From Suillus spraguei (Eukaryota > Basidiomycota > Agaricomycetes > Boletales > Suillaceae), in the NCBI GenBank assembly GCA_016800925.1, contig JABCPU010000294.1, forward strand, positions 21,182-85,181: a DNA stretch of 64,000 nt. The letters are read 5' to 3'. The position numbers and the translations under genes are program-made. Positions 46,028 to 56,378 of this stretch are shown here, in pieces (the stretch's first letter is position 1; every line of letters starts with the position of its first letter). Below the pieces are notes generated by a model. The model worked only from the letters and a program-made list of their open reading frames with translations. It was not told the DNA's origin and searched no databases.

Positions 46028-47334
46028 ATGAACACTTCTTCCATGTCCACTTGTGACATAAAAATCTGGCGCACTTGGGCCCTGGCCATCACTCATGAAG
46101 CAGGGGCATATACTGAACAAAAATTCAATGCAGAGAAGACTGGAGGAGAACCGGTTATACCTTCTCCGAACCTGGACACTGATCTGGTGATGGCGTGCAA
46201 TCGCTTGGCTGATGTACTCATAAAGGCATATAAAAATCCCAGTGGGTCTTCCTGCAGATGTTGAAAATGTGTTTGATCATTCAAATTCCTTCATGACAGT
46301 TAAGATACAGATTGATATTGCAAGATATAGCAAATTGATATCCCCAAAGAACACTGGGCATAATGAGGAGAAAGAGGAGAAGTTGCTTGAGAGGTGTCCT
46401 CCTGGCCATGAGGGCACAAAGGTGGTGGACAAACCTGCCACAATTATCGATGTTTCCGGTACCATCATCGCATGGTACCTTCCGGACGCCCTGACCGAGA
46501 CCACCCAGGTGCGTAATGTGTAGATTGTTACTCAATGGATATTGAATATCAAATGGTACCTACAGAAGGAAATCAGGGCGGCCACCAATTTGCTGGGTCC
46601 AAGCCTCGAAAAAAGTGTAAAGGCTGATGGCAATTGGCGATATAATCAAGAATGGTTCAAACAGGGCTCGGAAAATGTTGGGTCAACTCCCGGATGCATC
46701 AATTTATCTCCGGCATGGTTTCAACAGGGCCACGAGGTAGGATGTGATGAGATGGTGATTTCTGGAGTCAAACTCACCAATCCCATAGAATCTGTCAGAT
46801 CCGGAGGTATCCGCATCATTGAAGGGACCCTCCTCCGAGAATATCCTGAAAGCTATTGCAAGGCCGGCAGCCATCGCATCGGCGGCACTCAGGGTCATGC
46901 ATCCTCAGCAGTATTTTGCAGGGTTACGAGCCTTGTCACACCTCAGAGATAAGGCAGTGAGCAAGGAACTGCCACAGATGCCAGAGACCCTGCAGTACTG
47001 GGCATCCGTGTTTAACAGCCTCTCCATCATTTCCAATCGGGAAACCCCCAATCATCGAGACCATTTATCGATTCCTGAATGCTTCGATATTCTCACCACC
47101 ATGGGGAACTATTCTAATGCTTGGATGAGTATGCCAAGCCTTCAGCTGGAATTCAGGTATGATTCCGGCTGTATGATTGCATTTTCGGGAAGAATTGTGA
47201 GACATGGTGTTGATGGAGGGGAAGGGGATCAGATTGCTTGGGCATGGTATATGAGGGATTCTTTGCACATTTATGCCGGGGTTCCCTCATGTGGATGGGC
47301 TATGGTCGAAGGCCGCATACTAACCACGGTGTGA
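46028..47334 (+). pseudogene. TET/JBP-like 2-oxoglutarate/Fe(II) dioxygenase
   Basis: Enzymes of this family oxidise 5-methylcytosine (or thymine in JBP) in DNA using Fe(II) and 2-oxoglutarate. The first exon starts at 46,028 (MNTSSMSTCDIKIWRTWALA). A GT-AG intron lies at 46,509-46,564. The catalytic core is open from 46,819 to 47,334: SIISNRETPNHRDHLSIPEC gives the iron-binding H-x-D at codons near 47,053-47,061, SGRIVRHGVDGG gives the distal iron histidine near 47,203, and WAWYMRDSLH places an arginine 17 residues later, close to the spacing of the 2-oxoglutarate arginine in AlkB/JBP-type enzymes. Frame changes near 46,242 and 46,825 are not explained by obvious introns, so the copy is probably broken. 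It is the leftmost gene of the KDZ element and points inward. Confidence 0.7.
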
Positions 47335-47459
47335 AAGATCAAAGAAGTTGAAAGAGTTATGACCCATGTTAGTAGCAACACACGAATACCATGTACCAAT
47401 TAGAGCATCAACAGTTCTGGAACTCAAGTCGGAAGTCGAGTTCCATGAATTGAGTCCCT

Positions 47460-48880
47460 AACTCTGTGTATCTCGGGACTTGGGACTTGATCCTCGAAAT
47501 TAGGGACTCAATGATCGATAGTCCGAATTCAGGCTTCACACTCGGGACTCAGGAAAGTGTGAGGCAGCACAATGTGAGGCAACAGACTTTGATCCACACA
47601 TTGTGACTGCCGAACACTGAACACCGGCAGCCGGCACTCGGGACTCAGGACTGACACCAATGTGAAAAATATGAATTCACATATAGTGAGTGCCAAATCC
47701 CAAACTCCGGCAGCCGGAGCTCGGGACTCGGGACTCAGAACAATGTGAAAGATGTGAATTCACATATCATAAATGATGAACTCCGAATCCCGGCAGCCGG
47801 CACTCGGGACTCGGGACTCAGAATAATGTGCAAATCATTGATCCACACATGTTGAGGGCCGAACTCCGAACCCCGGCAGCCAGCGGTCGGGACTTGGGAC
47901 TCAGAAGAACGAGAAAGATATTGATTCCTACATGTAAAGTGCCGAACGCCGAATGCCGAACCCTGTGAAAGATGCTGATTCCCACATATCAAGTGGCGAA
48001 CCCGGAACCCCAGCAGCCGGAACTCGGGACTCAGGACACACAACATTGTGAATGATATTGATGCACACATGTTAAGTGCCGAATGCCGACTGCCGAGCTC
48101 CGGCACCCGGAACTCGGCACTCGGCACTCACAATAATCCACACATGTTGAGTGCCGAACCCCGAACTCCGGCAGCCGGAACTCGGGACTCACAACATTGT
48201 GAAAGATACTGATTCCCATATGTAAAGTGCCTAACCCCGAACCCTGGCAGCCGGAACTCGGGACTTGGGACACACAACATTGTGAATGATATTGATGCAC
48301 ACATGTTAAGTCCCGAACGCCAACTGCCGAGCCCCGGCACCCGAAACTCAGCACTCGGCACTCAGAATAATCCACACATGTTGAGTGCTGAACCCCGAAC
48401 TCCGGCAGCTGGAACTCGGGACTCACAACATTGTGAATGATATTGATGCACACATGTGAAGTGCCGAACGCCGACTGCTGAGGCCCGGCACCCGGAACTC
48501 GGCACTCGGCACTCAGAATAATGTGAAAGTTATTGATCCACATATGTTGACTGCCGAACCCCGCACTGTCGCACAGATATCTATTTCGTCTTGAACCTTG
48601 ATTGCTGAACCCCAAACCATGAAATCCGGTAGTCCACAATTGTGGGGTTCGGGGTTCGGTACCTAAGATTCATGACTCGCCACTCAGAAATATGTGAGGC
48701 AATCTTGCCATTCGGAAGTCGAGTCCCATGAATTGAGTCCCAACTCTAAGTACCATTGCACTCAGGCATTTGCCACTCAGCATTTGGGATTTAGGACTCT
48801 ACATCCGGATCTTGACATCCAGTCCTCGAAATCCGGAACAAAATATTCGGGAGTCAAGACAATGATTTGGACGGAATAAA
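47460..48880. repeat. Satellite S2-type array, left internal block of element 2
   Basis: About a dozen units with CCGAACCCCGAACTCCGGCA, GCCGGAACTCGGGACTC and AATGTGAAAGATATTGAT blocks, closely related to the arrays at 7,227 and 60,640 but with CGGCAGCCGG as a typical variant. It separates the TET/JBP-like gene from the minus-strand genes. Long open frames on the minus strand here are satellite translations. Confidence 0.8.
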
Positions 48881-48913
48881 ATATTTTACATCATGTATGA
48901 AATGAAGACCATT

Positions 48914-49713
48914 CTAATCTAAACACAGTGAAGAGTACTCCACTCCCCTGCCTCTCTTCAATCTCTGTAGCATGTCAGTGTACATCTTCACCTCTGCCAT
49001 CTTCTCATGGATACCCTCATCTTGCTCCTCCATCAATGCTACCAGGCATGCTCGAATCATCTTAAGTCCCATCACTGATGGGCCTGATGAGTCATTTACC
49101 TCCTCAGGAAGAACCAAACCATCATCCTCAACTCCATTTACCATCCAATGCTGGTAGTGAACGACACAGGACCTCATGATCTGACCCCATTGCCATGGTT
49201 CATTCGGAATTTTGGTGTGTCCCATCCACCATGGAGTATCATAGCTGGGAATAATCCGGGATGGATGTCCCGGAGCTGCGACATCATCAAACTGACATAG
49301 GTGGGATGAAAAGATGTGGTCTGGAACAGTGTTCCAGGTGAGCATGGGATACAATGTCAGGACATGAGCGACGGGCTTGGAACAACAGAAACGATGTTCC
49401 TTGCAGCTGAGTACTGCAGGAGTGGCGTAACAAATGTCTGTTGGAAATCTCAGCATTGCCCAAAAAGTCAGCCGGTCATCCGGTCATCAGTCACTTACAT
49501 TGATTTCCCATTGCACCCGGCTTTAAAGTACATGATCCGGGCAGAAGAGGGAGGGTTGTTAGCAGCCTCCATCTGATATTGAGAGATACATGCACGGATG
49601 CGCGATGCAGCCATATTCAAAGTACAAGAAATATCTTGAAGGTTCAGCTTCATGGGTTGCCAGTGATGTCCAGTATTTGGAGTGCCAGATGTGGATGCAG
49701 GAGTTTCAGGCAT
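48914..49713 (-). CDS. Unknown protein encoded downstream of the KDZ transposase
   Basis: Exon 1 runs from the ATG at 49,713 (MPETPASTSGTPNTGHHWQP) to 49,499. A 50-bp intron (49,498-49,449, donor GTAAGTGA, acceptor GCTGAG) leads to exon 2, 49,448 to the stop at 48,914. The spliced product is about 249 residues and shows no lesion. It reads ATPAVLSCKEHRFCCSKPVA, IIPSYDTPWWMGHTKIPNEP and, at the carboxy terminus, a helical region with VALMEEQDEGIHEKMAEVKM. I do not recognise a domain. It lies 170 bp after the transposase stop on the same strand. Confidence 0.55.
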
Positions 49714-49884
49714 GGCTAATGCAAGAGTGTGACGCTGGGAATGACACTGAGAGATGGTGAAGAGCTGATGATATGAGTCACTGATGGATGGATTAGAGAT
49801 TCAAACTCCGACATGGGCTGACCCGGACAATTCCCGGGACTCAATGTTTGGGTGTCAAATATGCGTTTCATCAGCAAAACAAAT

Positions 49885-52800
49885 TCATTCATGTGCACCA
49901 TCGATCAACGAGGGCTGCAGGTCTTGAAATGCTGCCTGTGCATCCTGAGCTAGTAAGGAATACATTTGAGACTGCCTTCCGGCATAGCATGCATGACCCG
50001 GAAGTTGTTTCAACAATGATTCCTGCATCCAGGCACCCCATTTGGTTGCCTTCCACAAGAAAAAGTTGCATGTCCAATCCATCTCTGATTGCACCAATGA
50101 TATTTCTTCCATCCATCGATCCCGTAGTGCCTTTGCCTGAAGCCAATGAACTCGGTAAACTTGGGATGGGTCCTGTCAGCTCACCACGGAATATATCAAG
50201 CATGCCCGAACTCACATTCCTCATTCCATGAATTTTCTGGACCCTCCATGTCGACTTCCACTGACCAGAACCAAGCAAGGGACTCATTTCGCTGACCTCG
50301 GGCATTTGGATCGCCGATGGCAGTGCTGATTTTGAGCTGCTCGCGAAGCAGGGGTTTGTATTTCTGAAGCTGGTCTGGCCCTGGCTCAAGTTGTATCATT
50401 TGCTTCCTGGTTTTTGTATATATACTGGCATGTAGGGATACTGCCTGCTGCACTGATGTCACCTGGGACCACGCTCGAGTTTTTAGGGCTTGAGATTTGG
50501 CTTGCCTAACTGTTGTTCGGAACAGGATAGCCTTGTTGCACAAGTGAATGCGGAGATTGTGCAGGGCATCATTGGCCTGCCCTTCACGAAGGACATCTCC
50601 AACGGAATCAGATCCTCTGCCATACAGCGTCTGCAATGTTCAACCCCGAGGTTTGATGGCAATGGAATTATGGTGAGCTCAGGGGAGTTTGTCCATGCAT
50701 CAGATGTCTTGGTGAAATCCGCGGGTCATCATCGATATCGTCAAGAATATCTATGTTCAAGTCGTCAGGATCGTCATCTGCATCAAATCCCTCTCCCAGA
50801 TGCGTAAGAGCAGACCGAGTGAATTCATCTATCTGGCCTTGAATACGATCGCGTTGCCGGGCGATATCTAATCTCTGTGTCTCCATCGATTGTCTTCCAA
50901 TTCTGCGGACCTCGATGAGCAATGCAATTTGAGCCTCTTCAATTGCCAACCCAATGGATATCCATGTTGCCACAGATCTGCGAGAGGGTGCTGCATGACG
51001 GGCATTACCCGCTTCTAGTAGTCTAAGCTCGATCTCCTTTTTGCTTGGTGCTAAGTGAAAAATGAATGCGGAGCTCCACGGAGACAAAGAATGTTAACTT
51101 ACCCTTCTTGATATTGATTTCATATAAATCCATCGCCGCAGGATCCCTGATCTCTTGGACTGAGCGACCATCTCGCTGGCTAACCATTGTGTCTTTAAAT
51201 TGCCGGGTGCTTCATCAAGTCTGTCGAAAGCCTTGCCACTTTCGGCGATGCCATTCTTGCCAGCTTGATTTCCGGCAAAGAGTCCTTTTCATGCGGATCA
51301 TCTTGCAGAAATTGGAATCGTTCATCTGATAATCAAGACATTCCTTTCGGTGCGGGGATGACATTCCCCGAGCGGCAGGGGAAATCAGGTTGAGACGGCC
51401 CATAGGGTCTCCATGATCTCTCCATCAATCCAGCCAATGCCTTCAATAAAATTCGAAGCATATCGGACATAGCAACTGTCCTGATATCCATGCACATGCC
51501 ACAACCCGATTCCAGGAATGATGGTCAGTTCCGGTACCATGTCAAGGTATCGGCTTCAATCCACCCGAACACGAAAGTGCTTGTTGTATTGACAATTAAT
51601 GTCATAGAAGGTGACAGCCCTGGTAATGCCTTCCATGTTGTGCTGGGCAGCCTCACAAATGGCGTAGTCCATGTTCATTTGTCTGCAAATGATGCATGGT
51701 CAACTAGTGAATGTCGAATGGCATGTTTGGCTTGCCTTTCCCCTTTCTGAAAATCAAACCATCGAGTGAGGGACAAAGCACCCATGCCGGGCGCAGGCAA
51801 CTCCCCCGATTCCTGTGGACTCGAGCTTGTGCCGCGCCGCATTTGCTTGATTGACCGCCCGGTGATTGTTGCAGCTCGATTTTTCCACCGTGTCAGCAGC
51901 CTCCGTAAGATGCATGTTATACCTGTCCTTTCCGACCATGAATCCAAGCCCATCTGAAAGCCAAACTTCATTGAGGGGATTAATGGGGTGCAGGTGTTCA
52001 GCTTTGAAATTTCCGTCCATCACAAATGACCGGGTGTATTTCCAGCTTGGAGTTCTTATCATCGCCGAGTTCACTTCGGTATTGAACATGACTCACTCAT
52101 CAAGTGATTCATCCCCTGACAAAGATACATTAATCCCAGGCTGAGGACATGCCAGGCAAAATAATGCAAGATCTCCTGCATTCGGGATGTCAGAACAATG
52201 GCCATAGCCATGCCATTTCATGGTCTTCAACTGCCTCCACTGTCGAGCGACTCTCATGAGCTCTCTGTATCGATCCTTGCCACGGCCTGTGTCAACATCA
52301 TGTCCTTTAGATGAAGCACAAATAGCATTACCGGAACAAGGTGTGGAAACATGCTCGAGGTCATTCGCCGGAGCTTACTGTAATAGTTCATTGCGGAGGT
52401 GCCGCATTCAAGGTTGTCCAATAGAAAATCATCCAGCACTCCGATGGTAAACACGGTCTTCGGCCTGTTAAACGATGCAGGGAAAAATACATGCCGAAAC
52501 ATTTGAATGTCCGGACTCATGGCATTTGGACAATCACAGCAGCGAACCTCGAGGCGGTGAACTCCGGACTTGTCAATGATGACCATGGTGTTTTCCTTCG
52601 GCTGGAACTCAGGTCCCGACACAGACGGAAGATCTTCGGGCTCAAGCTCGTCTTCAGGTTCATCTCCTTCGAACAAATCCACCTATCTGTGAGCACCGGA
52701 CATTGCTTGCCATCATGCCCGAGGTGTATGGTGAGTCCCACATGAGCGAGACAACTCTGCTCGAAGAATTGACCATTCCATTGACTGATCCAGTGGAAAG

Positions 52801-53185
52801 GATTGCAACGATGTTGACTCCTGCAACAGCCCGTGCAATAGAGAGGCTCGCCAAGACAATCTTGACATTTGTAGACCCCATCCTGGTGGCAGATAATGCA
52901 TCTCCTGTCTTCTGGTGGAGCTTCTCAATCCAGGAGGTGATGCAGATATGATTCCTGCCTTGGCAGCCATTGCCTGAGGTAGTCATTTTGACTCTGCATT
53001 TTTTATATTGAGCTATAGTTTGAATGACACTCCCACATTTAACATGAACTTGCCATGGTTTTTGGGAGTTGCAATGGCTCAAATGAGCCTTGGTCTTGCT
53101 CGTAAGTATTGTCAGGAAAGTCATCCCAAGGAGGTGGTGCCTGAACAGGCTGAAGTGTTGGTGATTCTGGGGGAGAGTGAGGCAT
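49885..53185 (-). pseudogene. KDZ transposase with CxC2-like cysteine cluster
   Basis: Near full length, several exons. It starts at the ATG at 53,185 (MPHSPPESPTLQPVQAPPPW). The first intron (53,053-52,994) appears to be a GC-AG intron, joining PKTM to SQNDYLRQWLPRQ. Then come the cysteine cluster CIICHQDGVYKCQDCLGEPL with YCTGCCRSQHRCNPFHW, GVHRLEVRCCDCPNAMSPDI, LDNLECGTSAMNYYSKLRRM, RSFVMDGNFKAEHLHPINPL, SSCNNHRAVNQANAARHKLE, GIGGVACARHGCFVPHSMV, LTIIPGIGLWHVHGYQDSCY, KECLDYQMNDSNFCKMIR, EEAQIALLIEVRRIGRQSME and RGQRNESLAWFWSVEVD, ending at 49,885. Lesions: TGA at 52,925-52,927 (LLD-stop-EAPPEDRRC), TGA at 51,556-51,558 (RVRVD-stop-SRYLD) and a one-base frameshift near 51,398 (METLWA/RLNLISP). 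The transposase would act on the CAGTGA ends. Confidence 0.85.
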
Positions 53186-53219
53186 GGACCTGTAGGCTCA
53201 TCGTCTTGTGCTTGCAAGT

Positions 53220-54066
53220 GGGACCTTGACCCAAATCTTTCTACCCTTGCTGCCCCTTGCTTCTACCCTGTGGGATTTTTGCAATGGGGTGCATCTACCT
53301 ATCTTCATCTTATTTTATAATGCTAATGTTGCAAGCAAAGCATCTGCTCAGGTGGAATGAATTTTTATTACATTGTGGTGTCATACAGTCCTGCCGACTC
53401 ATTACAAATCTATGTCCATTTATGGCTTCGGGACCAATATAGCTCAATTAAGCTACTGTTAGGCTTTTGTCAAAGATCAACTTCTGTCAATTTGTTCATT
53501 CTTCCACCTTGCTTATCCTCAGCCCATTCTGCAATTTGATTCACCATGGCAAGGACGGGTCATTCCACTCACATGACTTCCGGCAGAAATAGGGCACGTC
53601 AACCTGTTACGAACTGGGGTGGCGTCACCAGCGACAGTGAAAAGACACAGACGGTCTGCTGGGAGTTCTTACAATGTTCAAAAGAGAACAAGGTGAAAGT
53701 ACAAGGAACGCGTTCCGAGTACGATCAAGGGTTCAGCCTCAAAGACAAGTCCAAGAGGTATCCGCGAGAATAGAGACTAAGACTAAGGAGTGCTTAGACT
53801 TAGAGACGATTCAAGACGACTTAGGTTGGAGACCTAAGCGAAGGAGATTCCAGGTAAAACCCAGTAAGATTAAAGTAGGGAATCTACTACAAGTACACTG
53901 TGCTTAAATAGACCAATATGTGCGCACAGACCAAGAGAAACGTAAGAATGTAGGTGCATATCCAAAGAAGGAAGGCAACTATAGTACAGATGCGTTGAGC
54001 ATATGAGTCAGAGTCATGTTACGTAATATACAAGGTAAATGAAGTAGAAAATGAATAGGGGCACGT
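53220..54066. promoter_or_regulatory. Divergent intergenic region of element 2
   Basis: About 850 bp between the minus-strand transposase and the plus-strand gene at 54,067; no gene is seen. 53,220-53,525 recurs inverted at 63,181-63,485, upstream of the other KDZ copy, so it is part of the conserved 5' region of the transposase gene. Purine-rich stretches follow (AAAGTACAAGGAACGCGTTC, AGACTAAGACTAAGGAGTGC). Confidence 0.45.
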
Positions 54067-55886
54067 ATGATTGTAACACAACCACAGACTCAGAAGCTCA
54101 CAGAAAACGAAATTTCGGAGTTGAAGAACTACCTTCCTGAGTGGACCGCGGCCACAAGGGGTGAGAAGCGAGGGGTTTTCACTGCAATTGCCAGGGCAGC
54201 CAGGTTGTTTGCTCCTAAAGTCGACCAAGGACAATGGAAAAAGAGGAAGCAGGTGATGCGTCTTCGTTGTGTTGAAAAACTACAATTTTAACATCTTATT
54301 CTTCCATCAACTCTCAGATGTATAACACTTGGTTGTTCAACAACAAGAAAAGGAAGGAAAGGAAGGACATGATAAAGTATGGGAGGAAATGGACGCCTAG
54401 GATGGTGGTCTACCAGCAGAAGCACGAAGAGGTGCTAAAGAGGATTGAGGACGAGTCCGGGGCAAAGCCGGGAGATCCCAGTATGTTCAAACATTATCAG
54501 GGGGCTGTGAAGAGAGTCATGGCTGAATTGGACGATGACGAGTTGGAGAAGGCAAAAGAAACAGCGGAAGAATGGTCAAACAGCTTTCCTCCTCCGGAGA
54601 TACAAGCAGAAGTTGCTCGTAAGAAGGGACCGGCATATATGGAGCACTTTTCGAAAGAGATGTGGAGGCAATGCGGGATGAGAGTTTTTGTGTTGTCAGC
54701 TTGGAAGAATGAACAGAGAGAGGTTCTGTTCGGGATGTAAGTCAATTGTGTCCATCATCGCCGATCTTGGATCTCAATATATGTGTGCAGGCATGATGAT
54801 AATGAGGCATTAGGAGATGGGGACAGCTTCATGAAGACTAAGGACTGGGAGGACATTGAGCCAGTATGGCAGGAGTACGCCCAGGAACAGTTCGGTGAGT
54901 GTTTGAACTTTGGATGCAAGAATGAATTCGTTGATCATCACAATGATAGGTGCCGGGGCACAGGACGGAGGACGACAGGTCAAGGGAGGTCGCAAAAGAG
55001 TCAGAAAACCAGCTTTGGAACTCAACACAGATGGAAATGGGATGCCGTTGCTTCCAGACATCACGGAAACAAAACTTGAGGAGAAGAAAGCCATAGTCAG
55101 GGCGTTTCTTACATCGCACTACAGTGAGTCTTTCGTGGCAACATCTGAGATGTTGCTGAATGCGTGGACACAGGAATATGTTCCGGGAATGATAAGGCTG
55201 TCGTGCCATGGAGTGCCCTCGTACAAAGTCAGGATGACTTTGTGGCAAGGAAGTATCTTCCGGCGGATATTGACCTGAAGGAGCCTTCGAAGTTGCAAAA
55301 CTGGGACACAACGGCCTTGCTCAATTTCTGGTATGCTCAGCAGGAAACAGGAAAAGATTCAACATTTCTGTTCAAAGCATGGAAGAACAAGGATGGGGAC
55401 ATGGTACCATCTGTGGTATCCGGCAAGTCGCCATCACGTCTGACTTGTCAAGTGAGAATGCAGAAGAGTGGAACTCTCCGAAGGCCCCGGGATCCATCAA
55501 CCGAAGCCGAGAGTGATACTGACAGTGAAACTCATGACAAGGAGGATGACATTGATGATGACTCGGCTGATGGTCGATCCCCACTGAAGAAACCCAGACA
55601 AATAGCACACCCATCTTCAGCACCCAACGAGACAGAAGTTCCATGTTCAATGCCGGAGCCTCGCCCGGCCAGGCCGGCCAAGGCAGGTGCACTTTTGACA
55701 TCACGGATGGGCGACCTCCTGGCCGGGATCACTGAGGAAGTGGAAGAGCGGAACGCATCGCTGGAACCAAGGAGTATACAGGGCAAGAAAGCTGTCATTG
55801 AACCATCCGCAAGGACCACCCAGAGTAAGTCTCAAAAGCCTGTAGAGAGTGCACTTCGAGTAACCAGGGCAAGGGGAAGGAAATAA
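54067..55886 (+). pseudogene. Basic/acidic protein of element 2, unknown function
   Basis: Exon 1 starts MIVTQPQTQKLTENEISELK at 54,067 and ends KKRKQ before a GTGATG donor; exon 2 begins at 54,318 with MYNTWLFNNKKRKERKDMIK, a lysine/arginine-rich stretch that could bind DNA. RWTPRMVVYQQKHEEVLKR-like and FSKEMWRQCGMRVFVLSAWK follow, and introns end near 54,738-54,790 and 54,898-54,950. The carboxy-terminal third (55,480-55,886) is acidic then basic, with DSDTETHDKEDDIDDD-like sequence and a TRARGRK end. A one-base frameshift near 55,190 (YVPG/NDKAVVPWSAL) breaks it. The protein type recurs in basidiomycete repeats to my recollection. It is divergent from the transposase. Confidence 0.6.
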
Positions 55887-55969
55887 TGTACATATACCAA
55901 ACTGCCCCCATGTTTACCACATTTTCATCATTTGTCACACTTCTCAAAACACAGTGTCCCACTTCCAAA

Positions 55970-56378
55970 ATGTTGAATCCTAAGCACCGAGTTCCGGACG
56001 AATCCTGATCACCGAGTTCCAGACGACTCCCGATCACCGAGGTCCGGCACCCAGGTATCAATCATTGGTAGTTGGTATTAGAGATTAGGGTTTGTGCATC
56101 ATCTAAAATACATTGGAACTGTCATTGATATACATGAAAAATTCAGTGGTTCACATGATTTAAGTATGTGAATGAAAATCCAAATATCACGAAACCCGAT
56201 CACCGAGTTCCGGATGAATCCCAATCACCGAGCTCCGGACCCCGGGAATCAATAATTGGCTGTTGGAATGGGACAATTGGGTGTGTGCATCATCTAAAAT
56301 CAATTGGAAATGTCATTGTTATACATGAAAAATTCAGTGGTGAACATGATGTAAGTATGTGAATGAATATACAAATAT
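55970..56378. repeat. Short repeat block between convergent genes
   Basis: Four or so copies of GATCACCGAGTTCCGGACGA and two longer copies, about 180 bp apart, of CATTGATATACATGAAAAAT and TCATCTAAAATACATTGGAA. It lies between the stop of the plus-strand gene (55,886) and that of the minus-strand gene (56,379). Confidence 0.6.

Noticed and set aside
48031..48639. A 202-codon open frame on the minus strand
   Set aside because: Same reason: it translates S2-type satellite units and repeats phrases every unit.
52660..53217. A 185-codon minus-strand open frame overlapping the start of the KDZ transposase
   Set aside because: The cysteine cluster and the conserved DFPDNTYEQDQ block are in another frame; this one is an out-of-frame reading.
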